From contig CAKPYB010000009.1 in NCBI GenBank assembly GCA_934202525.1, positions 1-64,000 on the forward strand: a stretch of DNA of 64,000 nucleotides, read 5' to 3'. Source of the stretch: an uncultured Prevotella sp. GTDB lineage: Bacteria > Bacteroidota > Bacteroidia > Bacteroidales > Bacteroidaceae. The number at the start of each line of letters is the position of its first letter. Within the stretch, counting starts at the first letter, position 1. Position numbers and translations under genes: made by a program. Positions 7,692 through 16,636 of the stretch are shown piece after piece. The notes under the pieces are model-generated. The model was not told where the DNA came from. It saw only the letters and a program-made list of their open reading frames with translations, and made no database searches.

Positions 7692-8939
7692 ATGAATTTT
7701 CCTCTATTTATAGCAAAGAGATTATATAGCGATCAGGGCGATAAACGTAAAGTTTCTCGCCCTGCTATTCATATAGCCACTGCAGGTGTTGCTATCGGAC
7801 TCGCCATTATGATTATGTCGGTATGCGTAGTGCTCGGATTCAAACATACCATACGCGACAAGGTGATAGGATTCGGAAGCCATATCCAGGTGGCGGATTT
7901 CATGACCCTGCAGCAGCAAAACCAGTATCCGGTAGTCATGAACGACTCGATGGTCAACGTACTGAAAAAGATACCTGGCGTAAAACATGTGCAGAAATTT
8001 GCCATGAAAGAGGGAATCCTGAAAACGGACAGCGATTTCCTGGGCGTCATGTTCAAAGGTGTAGGACCTGATTTCGATTCTACCTTCATCCATCAGAACA
8101 TGAGGGAAGGCAGCATCCCTAAGTTTGATGACAAGGCGAGCCATAACCAGATTCTCATCTCCCAACTGATGGCAGATAAGCTGAAGCTGAAGACAGGAGA
8201 ACGCATCTTCGCCTACTTCTTTGATGGAAACGGAGTGCGTATGCGCCGCTTCACCATCAAGGGTATCTATCAGACCAACCTGAAGAAGTATGATGAGGTA
8301 ATGGTATACACCGACCTCTATACTGCCGTGAAGCTGAACGGATGGGAAGAAGACCAGGCGAGCGGTGCAGAACTGACCGTTAACGACTTCAACAAGCTCA
8401 ACGAAACTGAAGATTATATTATTAATAAGGTGAACCGCACGGTAGATCACTATGGAGAAACCTACAGCAGTTCTACCATCAAGGACCTGAATCCAAACAT
8501 CTTCCAATGGCTGAGCCTGATGGATCTGAATGTCTGGATTATTCTCGGTCTGATGCTGATAGTAGCCGGCGTCACCATGATCAGCGGTCTGCTCATCATC
8601 ATTCTGGAACGCACCTCCATGATAGGCGTAATGAAGGCATTGGGTGCCCGCAACAAGACCATCCGCCACACCTTCCTCTGGTTTGCCGTCTTCATCATCG
8701 GCAAGGGTATGCTTCTGGGCAACATCATCGCCCTCGGCATTCTTACCCTCCAGTACTTTACAGGCATCATCAAACTCGATGCACAGACCTATTATGTAAG
8801 TACCGTTCCGGTAGAATTCAACTGGCTTGCCATCATAGCCCTGAACATTGCTACACTGCTGATAAGCATCTTCATGCTCGTAGCACCAAGCTACCTGATT
8901 TCTCATATCCATCCAGCCAAATCAATGAGATATGAGTAA
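7692..8939 (+). CDS. LolC/LolE-type ABC transporter permease (FtsX family)
   Basis: 415 residues. One N-terminal transmembrane helix (about 26-50), a large periplasmic MacB-like domain (50-275) and three C-terminal helices (about 280-305, 330-355, 378-402): the architecture of lipoprotein-releasing permeases. The cytoplasmic motif GVMKALGARNKTIRHTFLW couples to the ATPase. No ATPase gene is adjacent; in Bacteroidales the LolD partner is often elsewhere. Role inferred: extracting lipoproteins from the inner membrane. Confidence 0.85.
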   Translation: MNFPLFIAKRLYSDQGDKRKVSRPAIHIATAGVAIGLAIMIMSVCVVLGFKHTIRDKVIGFGSHIQVADFMTLQQQNQYPVVMNDSMVNVLKKIPGVKHVQKFAMKEGILKTDSDFLGVMFKGVGPDFDSTFIHQNMREGSIPKFDDKASHNQILISQLMADKLKLKTGERIFAYFFDGNGVRMRRFTIKGIYQTNLKKYDEVMVYTDLYTAVKLNGWEEDQASGAELTVNDFNKLNETEDYIINKVNRTVDHYGETYSSSTIKDLNPNIFQWLSLMDLNVWIILGLMLIVAGVTMISGLLIIILERTSMIGVMKALGARNKTIRHTFLWFAVFIIGKGMLLGNIIALGILTLQYFTGIIKLDAQTYYVSTVPVEFNWLAIIALNIATLLISIFMLVAPSYLISHIHPAKSMRYE

Positions 8940-9027
8940 AATACAGTCTATAACACCATAATATGTAGACTAAAAAGGAAAAAAACTAATTATTTTATAT
9001 AGTTTTTGAAAATAGTGCACATTTTAT

Positions 9028-9058
9028 TTTGCAGTGTGCACTATTTTCATTATCTTTG
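9028..9058 (+). promoter_or_regulatory. Full Bacteroidota promoter for the first AMP-binding ligase
   Basis: TTTG (9028-9031), a 19-bp spacer, then TATCTTTG (9051-9058): an exact match to the TTTG-N19-TAnnTTTG pattern. It shows that an in-frame ATG at 9034 lies inside the promoter, so translation must start at 9082. Confidence 0.85.
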
Positions 9059-9081
9059 CACAAAATTTTGTAAATTGTGCA

Positions 9082-10749
9082 ATGAATTCAATACCAAGTT
9101 TTAACTCGTATATTGAGAACAGCATTATCAAGAATTGGAATCTGGATGCGCTCACCGATTACAAGGGCACAACCCTCCAATATCACGATATTGCCAGAAA
9201 GATTGAGAAGCTACACATCCTGTTCGAAAACAGCGATGTAAAGAAGGGCGACAAGATTGCCGTCTGCGGAAGAAATAGTAGCCAGTGGGCAGTAGCCTTC
9301 CTGGCCATTATTACTTACGGAGCCATTGTCGTACCTATACAGAACGAATTTAAGCCTGAGCAGATTCACAACATCGTGAACCACAGCGAAAGCAAACTTC
9401 TGTTCGTTGGTGACGTGGTAGCTACAGAGATAACACCAGAGGAGATGCCTTCGCTGGAAGGAATCATCTATCTTCCGGACAATTCGCTTGTCATCTCGCG
9501 CTCTGAGAAACTGACTTATGCGCGCGAGAACCTCAATGCAATGTTCGGACACAGATATCCTAAGTATTTCAGACCAGAACACGTGAAGTATCACGTAGAC
9601 GATCCTGAAGAACTGGCAATGATCAACTATACCAGTGGAACTACCGGTTTCTCAAAAGGTGTGATGCTCCCATACAGAGCACTTTGGGGTAATCTCGACT
9701 ACCTCTTTGATTCTGTGAAGCCTAAGATAGGTAAGAACTGCAACATCCTCTCTACCCTTCCGATGGCTCACATGTATGGACTCATGACAGAATTTCTCTT
9801 CAATATAGTATTGGGTAACCATATCTTCTTCCTTACCCGTCTGCCGAGCCCAACGCTCATCTCAGAGGCGTTGTCAGAGATTAAGCCTGATATCCTCTAT
9901 GCTGTGCCGCTTGTGGTAGACAAGATTGTAAGAAAGGAAGTATTCCCACATATCCAGACCAACCGCGCACGACTGCTGATGAACATGCCAGTCATCAACA
10001 AGCGCATCAAGGAGAAGGTTCGCGAGTTTGTATTGAGAAAGTTTGGTGAACGTCCTTACGAGGTTGTTGTGGGTGGTGCTCCGCTCAACAAGGAGATAGA
10101 GAACTTCTTTATCAGCGTCGGTTTCCCTATCGCAATGGGATATGGAACTACAGAGACCGCTCCGCTTATCACCTTTGCCCATCAGGACAACTATGTGGCA
10201 GGAAGCTGTGGTGTTGCCGTGAAGCACATGGAGGTAAAGGTTTTGAGCGATGACCCGGAGAACGTAGCCGGAGAACTGGTTTGCCGCGGCATCAATGTGA
10301 TGAAGGGCTATTACAAGAACCAGGAGGCTACAGATGCCGTAATAGATAAGGACGGATGGTTCCATACAGGCGACCTGGCAACCATGAGCCCTGACGGCCA
10401 TTTCTTCGTAAGAGGAAGAAGCAAGAACATGCTGCTGGGTCCTAACGGACAGAACATCTATCCGGAAGAGATTGAGGACAAGCTCAACTCCATGGCTATG
10501 GTCAACGAAAGCATCGTAATCCAGAGCGATGACAAACTGGTGGCTCTGGTTCATCCGGATATGGATGAAGTAAACAACCTCGGCTTTACAGACGAGGACC
10601 TGGAAAGCATCATGGAGCAGAACCGCAAGGAACTGAACATGCAGATGCCTAGCTTTGCCAAGGTGTCACGCATCAAACTACATGATCAGGAATTTGAAAA
10701 GACAGCCAAGAAGTCTATCAAGCGTTACCTCTATCAGAACGCTATCTAG
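9082..10749 (+). CDS. AMP-forming acyl-CoA synthetase-like ligase (first of a tandem pair)
   Basis: 555 residues from ATG 9082; the upstream ATG is excluded by the promoter position. An ANL-superfamily adenylating enzyme: phosphate loop YTSGTTGFSKGV near residues 182-194, the GYGTTETAP adenine motif, and the hinge GRSKNMLLGPNGQNIYPEE. A C-terminal catalytic Lys is in KKSIKRYLY. It probably activates a fatty or other carboxylic acid with ATP and CoA; a predicted ACP or other acceptor cannot be excluded. The next gene is a close paralogue. Confidence 0.87.
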   Translation: MNSIPSFNSYIENSIIKNWNLDALTDYKGTTLQYHDIARKIEKLHILFENSDVKKGDKIAVCGRNSSQWAVAFLAIITYGAIVVPIQNEFKPEQIHNIVNHSESKLLFVGDVVATEITPEEMPSLEGIIYLPDNSLVISRSEKLTYARENLNAMFGHRYPKYFRPEHVKYHVDDPEELAMINYTSGTTGFSKGVMLPYRALWGNLDYLFDSVKPKIGKNCNILSTLPMAHMYGLMTEFLFNIVLGNHIFFLTRLPSPTLISEALSEIKPDILYAVPLVVDKIVRKEVFPHIQTNRARLLMNMPVINKRIKEKVREFVLRKFGERPYEVVVGGAPLNKEIENFFISVGFPIAMGYGTTETAPLITFAHQDNYVAGSCGVAVKHMEVKVLSDDPENVAGELVCRGINVMKGYYKNQEATDAVIDKDGWFHTGDLATMSPDGHFFVRGRSKNMLLGPNGQNIYPEEIEDKLNSMAMVNESIVIQSDDKLVALVHPDMDEVNNLGFTDEDLESIMEQNRKELNMQMPSFAKVSRIKLHDQEFEKTAKKSIKRYLYQNAI

Positions 10750-10856
10750 AGACAGCCAATATCTGCTGACAGTATATCAGCAGATATTAGCTTTCATCAG
10801 CAAACAGACTTCAGTACGAGAAAATATAAAAAAGCAAATCGTTAAATAACAAGAAT

Positions 10857-12521
10857 ATGGAGATTCCAAGCTTTAACGCACTAATCCAAAAGAGCATCGT
10901 AGACCATTGGGATATGGATGCGCTGACAGACTACAAGGGAGCAACCTTGCAGTACCATGATGTAGCACGCAAGATTGAGAAGCTACACATCATGTTTGAG
11001 AACTCTGGTGTAGTAAAGGGCGACAAGATAGCACTTTGCGGTCGAAATAGCGCAAACTGGGCTGTAGCATTCCTTGCTACCCTTACCTATGGTGCCATTG
11101 CCGTACCTATCCTGCATGAATTCATGCCAGACCAGATTCACAACATCGTTAACCACAGCGATGCCAAACTGCTCTTTGTGGGTGATGTTGTAGCTACACA
11201 GGTTGATGCAACGAAGATGCCAGGTCTTGAAGGCATCATCTACATACCGGATTATTCACTTGTCGTTTCCCGTACCGACAAGTTGACTTATGCGCGCGAG
11301 CACCTCAACGAGATGTTCGGTATCAAGTATCCTAAGTACTTCCGCAAGAACCATGTCAATTACTATATGGATCAGAATCCGGATGAGTTGGCTATGATCA
11401 ACTATACCAGCGGCACAACCGGTTTCTCCAAGGGAGTAATGGTTCCATACCGTGCACTCTGGGGCAATGCTGATTTTGCAGAGGACGTATTGGGTAAGAA
11501 GATTAAGCCGGGAGATTCAGTCATCAGTATCTTGCCGATGGCACACATGTACGGCATGGCATTTGAGTTTATCTTCGAATTCATCAAGGGCTGCCACGTT
11601 TTCTATCTCACCCGCATCCCTAGTCCAGCCATCATCGCTGAAGCATTCGGACGCATCAAACCAGCTGTCATCATTGCTGTGCCTCTGGTTATCGAGAAGA
11701 TTATCCGCAAGAAGGTATTCCCTAAGATTCAGAACAACCGCATGCGTATGCTGCTCCACATGCCTGTAATCAGTAAGAAGGTGAAGGAGAAGATATGCGA
11801 TCAGGTAACCAATGCCTTCGGTGGCAACTTCTACGAGGTGATTATCGGTGGTGCTGCCTTCAACCAGGAAGTAGAAAGTTTCCTCCATAGCGTAGGTTTC
11901 AAATATACCGTGGGATATGGTGCTACAGAATGTGCCCCTATCATCTGCTACGAAGATTACAAGAACTTCGTTCCGGGCTCTTGCGGTAAGGCTGCCCTCC
12001 ACATGATGGTTCGCATCGACAGTCCTGATCCAGAAAATGTACCAGGCGAAATCCTTGCCAAGGGTCCTAACGTAATGTTGGGTTACTATAAGAATGAGGA
12101 AGCTACCAAGCAGACCATCGACGAGAACGGATGGTATCATACAGGCGACCTCGGTACCATGGATGGTGACGGCAACGTCTTCATCAAGGGTCGTAGCAAG
12201 AATATGCTGCTCGGCGCAAACGGTCAGAATATCTACCCTGAGGAGATTGAGGATAAGCTCAACTCTTTGGCACTGGTAGCAGAAAGCGTGGTTGTACAGA
12301 AGGGCGACAAGCTCATCGCTCTGGTTCACCCAGACTATGATGAAGCTCAGACCCTGAACCTCGGTGCCAACGAACTGGCAGATGTCATGGAGCAGAACCG
12401 TCAGGAACTCAACACCATGATTCCTGCTTACAGCAAAGTATCAGAAATACGTATACATGAAGAAGAGTTTGAAAAGACTCCTAAGAAGAGTATCAAGCGA
12501 TTCCTCTATACAGCAGAATAA
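10857..12521 (+). CDS. AMP-forming acyl-CoA synthetase-like ligase (second of the pair)
   Basis: 554 residues with the same motifs as its neighbour: YTSGTTGFSKGVM, GYGATECAP, GRSKNMLLGANGQNIYPEE and KKSIKRFLY. N-termini are nearly interchangeable (IPSFN-, DALTDYKG-T-LQYHD-ARKIEKLH), so the two arose by tandem duplication. They differ most in the acyl-pocket half (for example LFDSVKPKIG versus FAEDVLGKKIK), which may mean different acid substrates. The 107-bp gap shows no clear promoter, so co-transcription is likely. A bidirectional terminator follows immediately. Confidence 0.87.
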   Translation: MEIPSFNALIQKSIVDHWDMDALTDYKGATLQYHDVARKIEKLHIMFENSGVVKGDKIALCGRNSANWAVAFLATLTYGAIAVPILHEFMPDQIHNIVNHSDAKLLFVGDVVATQVDATKMPGLEGIIYIPDYSLVVSRTDKLTYAREHLNEMFGIKYPKYFRKNHVNYYMDQNPDELAMINYTSGTTGFSKGVMVPYRALWGNADFAEDVLGKKIKPGDSVISILPMAHMYGMAFEFIFEFIKGCHVFYLTRIPSPAIIAEAFGRIKPAVIIAVPLVIEKIIRKKVFPKIQNNRMRMLLHMPVISKKVKEKICDQVTNAFGGNFYEVIIGGAAFNQEVESFLHSVGFKYTVGYGATECAPIICYEDYKNFVPGSCGKAALHMMVRIDSPDPENVPGEILAKGPNVMLGYYKNEEATKQTIDENGWYHTGDLGTMDGDGNVFIKGRSKNMLLGANGQNIYPEEIEDKLNSLALVAESVVVQKGDKLIALVHPDYDEAQTLNLGANELADVMEQNRQELNTMIPAYSKVSEIRIHEEEFEKTPKKSIKRFLYTAE

Positions 12522-12560
12522 AAAAAGTGTGACTTCAGAACATTGAAGTCACACTTTTTT
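12521..12560. terminator. Bidirectional terminator between AMP-ligase and Crp/Fnr genes
   Basis: A perfect 17-bp stem (AAAAAAGTGTGACTTCA with its complement) and a 6-nt loop between convergent genes. The A-run and T-run make it work in both directions. Confidence 0.9.
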
Positions 12561-12569
12561 ATTTTATGA

Positions 12570-13169
12570 TTATAATAATGTATTTGATCGGATTCTGGAC
12601 AGCGTTTCCGGAGTCATCTGCAGATAGCTTGCGATATAGGTGAGCGGAGCTCGTAGCACCACCTGTGGGTTCATTTCGCACAGGCGCTTATACTTATTGG
12701 GTGCCGACTCAAATCGCATCAGATCGGCATGAATCTGAGACTGAATCAAACTCTCTTCCAGTATCTTACGATAAAGCATCTGGATATTGACATTACGCAT
12801 AGCAGCCGCCTCCAGCTTCTTCTTCGGTAGCATATACACCAGAGTAGGTTCCAGAGCTTCCACCTGCAAGTGCGTAGGTTCTTCCTTGAAGAGACTCTCA
12901 ATACACATGAAGATGCTATGATCCACACCCAGATGCTCGGTCACCTCCTTGCCATTCTTAAAGTAAAATTGGCGTACCAATCCCTTCTCGATGTACGAGA
13001 TACCCATGCACTGTTCACCGTCAGACAAGATCATCTCGCCCTTGCCATACTTGATAGGCTCAAGGATATCTTCCAGCACATCAAGCTCATCATGAGTCAT
13101 CGTGCTATATTTACGTGCCAACTCGCGCGCAATATCACGCTTAGGGGTAATTACTTTAAAGTCTGCCAT
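12570..13169 (-). CDS. Crp/Fnr-family transcriptional regulator
   Basis: 199 residues. An N-terminal cyclic-nucleotide-binding-type beta barrel (about 30-120; KYGKGEMILSDGEQCMGISYIEKGLVRQFYF) is joined by a long helix to a short C-terminal winged-helix (LTYIASYLQMTPETLSRIR, about 178-196). It lacks the Fnr cysteine cluster, so the effector is not oxygen via Fe-S; it may sense a small molecule or none. The C-terminal part is short, as in many Bacteroidota members. Targets unknown. It lies 38 bp downstream of lepA on the same strand. Confidence 0.88.
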   Translation of the reverse strand: MADFKVITPKRDIARELARKYSTMTHDELDVLEDILEPIKYGKGEMILSDGEQCMGISYIEKGLVRQFYFKNGKEVTEHLGVDHSIFMCIESLFKEEPTHLQVEALEPTLVYMLPKKKLEAAAMRNVNIQMLYRKILEESLIQSQIHADLMRFESAPNKYKRLCEMNPQVVLRAPLTYIASYLQMTPETLSRIRSNTLL

Positions 13170-13207
13170 AATACATAACCTCCTTTTCTTATTCTTGTTT
13201 TAATTCA

Positions 13208-15001
13208 TTAGTCGAGCTTCAGCACAGCCAGGAAGGCTTTCTGTGGAACTTCCACATTACCAATCTGCTTCATGCGCTTCTTTCCCTTCTTCTGCTTCTC
13301 CAGCAACTTGCGCTTACGGCTCACGTCACCACCATAACACTTGGCGGTAACATCCTTGCGCACCTGCTTAACAGTCTCACGTGCCACAATCTTGGCACCG
13401 ATAGCTGCCTGAATAGCAATATCGAACTGCTGACGAGGTATCAGGTCCTTCAACTTCTCGCACATTCTGCGACCGAAGCTCACAGAGTTATCGCGGTGGG
13501 TCAAAGTACTCAAAGCATCTACAGGTTCTCCATTCAACAGGATATCGAGCTTCACCAGGTCGGAATGACGGAACGAATCGATATGGTAGTCGAATGAAGC
13601 ATATCCCTTCGAGATACTCTTCAGCTTATCATAGAAGTCGATGACGATTTCTCCCAACGGCAACATGAAGTGGAGCTCTACACGGTTTCCACTCACATAT
13701 TCCTGGTTGATGAGTTCGCCTCGTTTATCCAGACAGAGTTTCATGATAGGACCAATATAATTGGTAGCCGTAATGATGGTTGCCCGGATATATGGCTCCT
13801 CAATATGGTCAATCAGCGTTGGATCTGGCAATCCGGAAGGATTGTGAACCTCTTTCTCACCGCCCTGCTTGTCGTATACCATATAAGATACGTTAGGTAC
13901 GGTGGTGATGACATCCATATTAAACTCACGGTCCAATCTCTCCTGTACGATTTCCATGTGCAGCAATCCGAGGAATCCGCAACGGAAACCGAAGCCCAAA
14001 GCCACAGAACTCTCTGGCGAGAAAGTCAATGAAGCATCATTGAGCTGCAGTTTTTCGAGCGATGCACGCAGATTCTCATAATCGCTAGGATCGATAGGAT
14101 AAACACCGGCGAAGACCATAGGTTTCACTTCCTGGAAACCCGCAATCGCCTTGTCACAAGGACGGGCGATATGGGTAATGGTATCACCCACCTTTACCTC
14201 GGTAGCATTCTTGATACCCGAGATGATATAACCTACCTCACCGGTACCCAATTCCTGGCGAGGAATCATATCCATCTTCAATACACCGATTTCATCAGCA
14301 TCATATTCCATGCCGGTATTGAAGAACTTCACCTTATCTCCTTTACGGATTACACCATTCTCTATCTTGAAATAGGCGATGATTCCGCGGAAGGAGTTAA
14401 ATACAGAGTCGAAAATCAATGCCTGGAGCGGTGCCTTCTCGTCTCCTACCGGAGCAGGAACACGATTAACGACAGCTTCCAGTACTTCTTCTACACCCTC
14501 ACCGGTCTTACCTGAAGCACGGAGAATATCCTCATGCTTACAACCAATCAGGTCTACTATTTCATCTTCTACCTCATCAGGCATAGCTGAAGGCATATCT
14601 ATCTTATTGATTACCGGAATAATCTCCAGGTCGTGCTCGATAGCCATATAGAGGTTTGAAATGGTCTGTGCCTGAACGCCTTGAGTTGCGTCAACAACCA
14701 GCAGTGCTCCCTCGCAAGCAGCGATGGAACGGGAAACTTCATAGGAGAAGTCAACATGTCCCGGAGTGTCAATAAGATTCAGGATATAGGTCTGTCCATC
14801 CTTTGCCTTATATTCCATTTGGATAGCATGGCTCTTGATTGTGATTCCACGCTCTCTTTCCAAATCCATATCATCAAGCATCTGTCCTTCAGTAATCTTG
14901 ATGGTCTGGGTCTTCTCCAGAAGTCGGTCTGCCAAGGTACTTTTACCATGGTCTATATGTGCAATAATGCAGAAATTTCTTATTTTATTTATATTCTCCA
15001 T
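13208..15001 (-). CDS. lepA: Elongation factor 4 (LepA), ribosomal back-translocase GTPase
   Basis: 597 residues, full family length. The N-terminal GTPase domain has G1 AHIDHGKST, the switch [11 protein letters not shown]3 DTPGHVDF and G4 NKID. It is followed by EF-Tu domain 2-like and EF-G III/V-like domains and the LepA-specific C-terminal domain ([39 protein letters not shown]). It acts on the ribosome during stress or in biogenesis. A -7 box on the minus strand lies just upstream. Confidence 0.97.
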   Translation of the reverse strand: MENINKIRNFCIIAHIDHGKSTLADRLLEKTQTIKITEGQMLDDMDLERERGITIKSHAIQMEYKAKDGQTYILNLIDTPGHVDFSYEVSRSIAACEGALLVVDATQGVQAQTISNLYMAIEHDLEIIPVINKIDMPSAMPDEVEDEIVDLIGCKHEDILRASGKTGEGVEEVLEAVVNRVPAPVGDEKAPLQALIFDSVFNSFRGIIAYFKIENGVIRKGDKVKFFNTGMEYDADEIGVLKMDMIPRQELGTGEVGYIISGIKNATEVKVGDTITHIARPCDKAIAGFQEVKPMVFAGVYPIDPSDYENLRASLEKLQLNDASLTFSPESSVALGFGFRCGFLGLLHMEIVQERLDREFNMDVITTVPNVSYMVYDKQGGEKEVHNPSGLPDPTLIDHIEEPYIRATIITATNYIGPIMKLCLDKRGELINQEYVSGNRVELHFMLPLGEIVIDFYDKLKSISKGYASFDYHIDSFRHSDLVKLDILLNGEPVDALSTLTHRDNSVSFGRRMCEKLKDLIPRQQFDIAIQAAIGAKIVARETVKQVRKDVTAKCYGGDVSRKRKLLEKQKKGKKRMKQIGNVEVPQKAFLAVLKLD

Positions 15002-15024
15002 ATAATTTTTCTCTCTTTAGAGTG

Positions 15025-15032
15025 CAAAGATA
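15025..15032 (-). promoter_or_regulatory. -7 box (TATCTTTG) for lepA
   Basis: CAAAGATA on the plus strand, read in the minus direction, is a perfect -7 element 24 bp before the lepA start. It is only 13 bp from the divergent plus-strand -7 box. Confidence 0.6.
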
Positions 15033-15045
15033 GTATTTTTTTTCG

Positions 15046-15053
15046 TATCTTTG
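15046..15053 (+). promoter_or_regulatory. -7 box (TATCTTTG) for the small lipoprotein gene
   Basis: Perfect TAnnTTTG about 50 bp before the ATG at 15104. It is back to back with the lepA -7 box, so polymerase footprints for the two genes must overlap. Confidence 0.6.
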
Positions 15054-15103
15054 CACAAAATATTGAAAATAATAGGGATTTTTAGATAAAATATAGAAAA
15101 ATC

Positions 15104-15490
15104 ATGAAGAAAAAGTTGATTTACATCGGTATTTTTGCTTCTTTGCTCGTTTCATGCACTGAAAGTCTGGAAGACAAAGCGGCTCGCGAAGCCAAGGAGT
15201 ATACTGAAAAGTACTGTCCTACCCCATACGTCAACGACGCCAGGACTGACAGTGCTGCGTTTGATAAAACCAAGAAGATGTATACGTACTACATCTCTCT
15301 GAGAAACAAGGCGGATAATAAGCAGGCGATTGATGCCAACAAGGATAAACTCCATAAGATTCAGAAGGAAGCCCTGGACAACAACCCTGGTCTGAAGAAA
15401 TATAAGGAAGAGCATTTCACCTTCCGTTTCGTATATCATTCGGCTAAGAATCCAAAGGAGGTGTTGCTGGATGATACCTTCAAGTATTAA
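15104..15490 (+). CDS. Small hypothetical lipoprotein
   Basis: 128 residues. A lipoprotein signal (MKKKLIYIGIFASLLVSC, lipid Cys about residue 18) is followed by a Lys/Glu/Asp-rich, mostly helical domain with no motif I recognise. Probably periplasmic or outer-membrane anchored. It is monocistronic, between its own promoter and a strong terminator. It may belong to a Prevotella-restricted family; function unknown. Confidence 0.75.
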   Translation: MKKKLIYIGIFASLLVSCTESLEDKAAREAKEYTEKYCPTPYVNDARTDSAAFDKTKKMYTYYISLRNKADNKQAIDANKDKLHKIQKEALDNNPGLKKYKEEHFTFRFVYHSAKNPKEVLLDDTFKY

Positions 15491-15493
15491 TCG

Positions 15494-15535
15494 AAAAGAG
15501 GGTATGTCATGGACTTATGACACACCCTCTTTTTG
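15494..15535. terminator. Bidirectional terminator between lipoprotein and TSCPD genes
   Basis: Stem AAAAGAGGGTATGTCAT with ATGACACACCCTCTTTT, one wobble, T-run downstream. Its core is nearly the same as in the terminator at 4838-4883. Confidence 0.88.
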
Positions 15536-15537
15536 TA

Positions 15538-15816
15538 TTAATATCCCATTTCCTGCAAAGCTGTCGCCAACTGGTCTGGACAGCTAGTAGGCTTATTGCC
15601 ACAAGTGATACCCTTCAGTCGGGCGATGACCTCCTTTGCCTTCATGCCTTTAATCAAAGCACAAACGCCCTTGGTATTGCCATCGCAGCCTCCGATGAAC
15701 TGGGCATCCTGCACATTTCCATCTTCATCTATACTGATGCAGATGTATTTTGAGCAGGTGCCATGAGTCTGATAAGTAACTTTTGTCAACTTATCCTGTT
15801 TGTCTTGCTGCAACAT
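15538..15816 (-). CDS. TSCPD domain-containing protein (TIGR03905 type)
   Basis: 92 residues. The conserved pattern THGTCSKYI, GGCDGNTKG, GITCGNKPTSCPDQLA is typical of the TSCPD domain, also found at the C-terminus of some ribonucleotide reductases. Cys positions are kept and may bind metal. Function is not established. It starts 5 bp after yebC and is therefore the last gene of the pheT-yebC-TSCPD run. Confidence 0.87.
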   Translation of the reverse strand: MLQQDKQDKLTKVTYQTHGTCSKYICISIDEDGNVQDAQFIGGCDGNTKGVCALIKGMKAKEVIARLKGITCGNKPTSCPDQLATALQEMGY

Positions 15817-15821
15817 AATGC

Positions 15822-16565
15822 TTATTCTGCGTCTGCAGGAATTTCTGGCTTCATGTTGGTATATACAGTCTGAACATCGTCAAACTCTTCCAACTTCTCT
15901 ACCATCTTGTCGATAGTTTCGCGCTCCTCTGGAGTTACATCCTTCAAATCGTTAGGGATGTAAGTGAACTCAGCACCAGTTACCTCGAAACCCTCAGCCT
16001 CCAGGTGCTTCTGAATTTCGCCGAAGCTTGTAGGAGCACCATAGATAGTGATTTCGTTGTTCTCCTCATCCTCATCAAACTCATCTTCTACGCCGTAGTC
16101 GATCAGGTCGAGAATCATCTCGTCCATATCCAGACCTTCCTTCTTCTTGAATGTGAACACAGCCTTGTGGTCGAAGAGGAAAGACAAAGAACCTGTTGTA
16201 CCCAAGTTACCGCTGAACTTGTTGAAGATAGAACGAACGTCAGCAACTGTACGGGTTGTGTTATCTGTCAAAGTATCAACGAAGACAGCCACTCCGTGAG
16301 GGCCATATCCCTCGTATGTTACCTCCTTGTAATCGCTGGTATCCTTGCCACAAGCGTTCTTGATGGCACGAGCGATGTTATCCTTAGGCATGTTCTCACG
16401 CTTACAGTTAGCGATGATAGCACGCAAGGTTGGGTTGTTCTCTGGTTCTGGACCGCCTGCCTTCACAGCAATAGCAATCTGCTTACCCAACTTAGTAAAT
16501 GTCTTGGCCATGTGGCCCCATCTTTTCAGCTTTGTAGCTTTACGATATTCAAATGCTCTTCCCAT
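15822..16565 (-). CDS. yebC: YebC/PmpR-family protein
   Basis: 247 residues. The N-terminus MGRAFEYRKATKLKRWGHMAKTFTKLGKQI is diagnostic, followed by NPTLRAIIANCKRENMPKDNIARAIKNA. The acidic C-terminal two-thirds form the DNA-binding/ribosome-associated alpha-beta domains. Classically annotated as a transcription regulator; more recent work on the family links it to translation of difficult motifs. It is located 71 bp after pheT and 5 bp before the TSCPD gene. Confidence 0.94.
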   Translation of the reverse strand: MGRAFEYRKATKLKRWGHMAKTFTKLGKQIAIAVKAGGPEPENNPTLRAIIANCKRENMPKDNIARAIKNACGKDTSDYKEVTYEGYGPHGVAVFVDTLTDNTTRTVADVRSIFNKFSGNLGTTGSLSFLFDHKAVFTFKKKEGLDMDEMILDLIDYGVEDEFDEDEENNEITIYGAPTSFGEIQKHLEAEGFEVTGAEFTYIPNDLKDVTPEERETIDKMVEKLEEFDDVQTVYTNMKPEIPADAE

Positions 16566-16636
16566 TGGAATAAAATTTTAAATGTTTATCGTTTGTTTAT
16601 AATATTATCTTAATTCTGCACTGAGCACCTTCTGCA

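Noticed and set aside
7722..8912. 396-codon frame opposite the ABC permease
   Set aside because: His/Gln-rich antisense frame of a clear FtsX-type permease.
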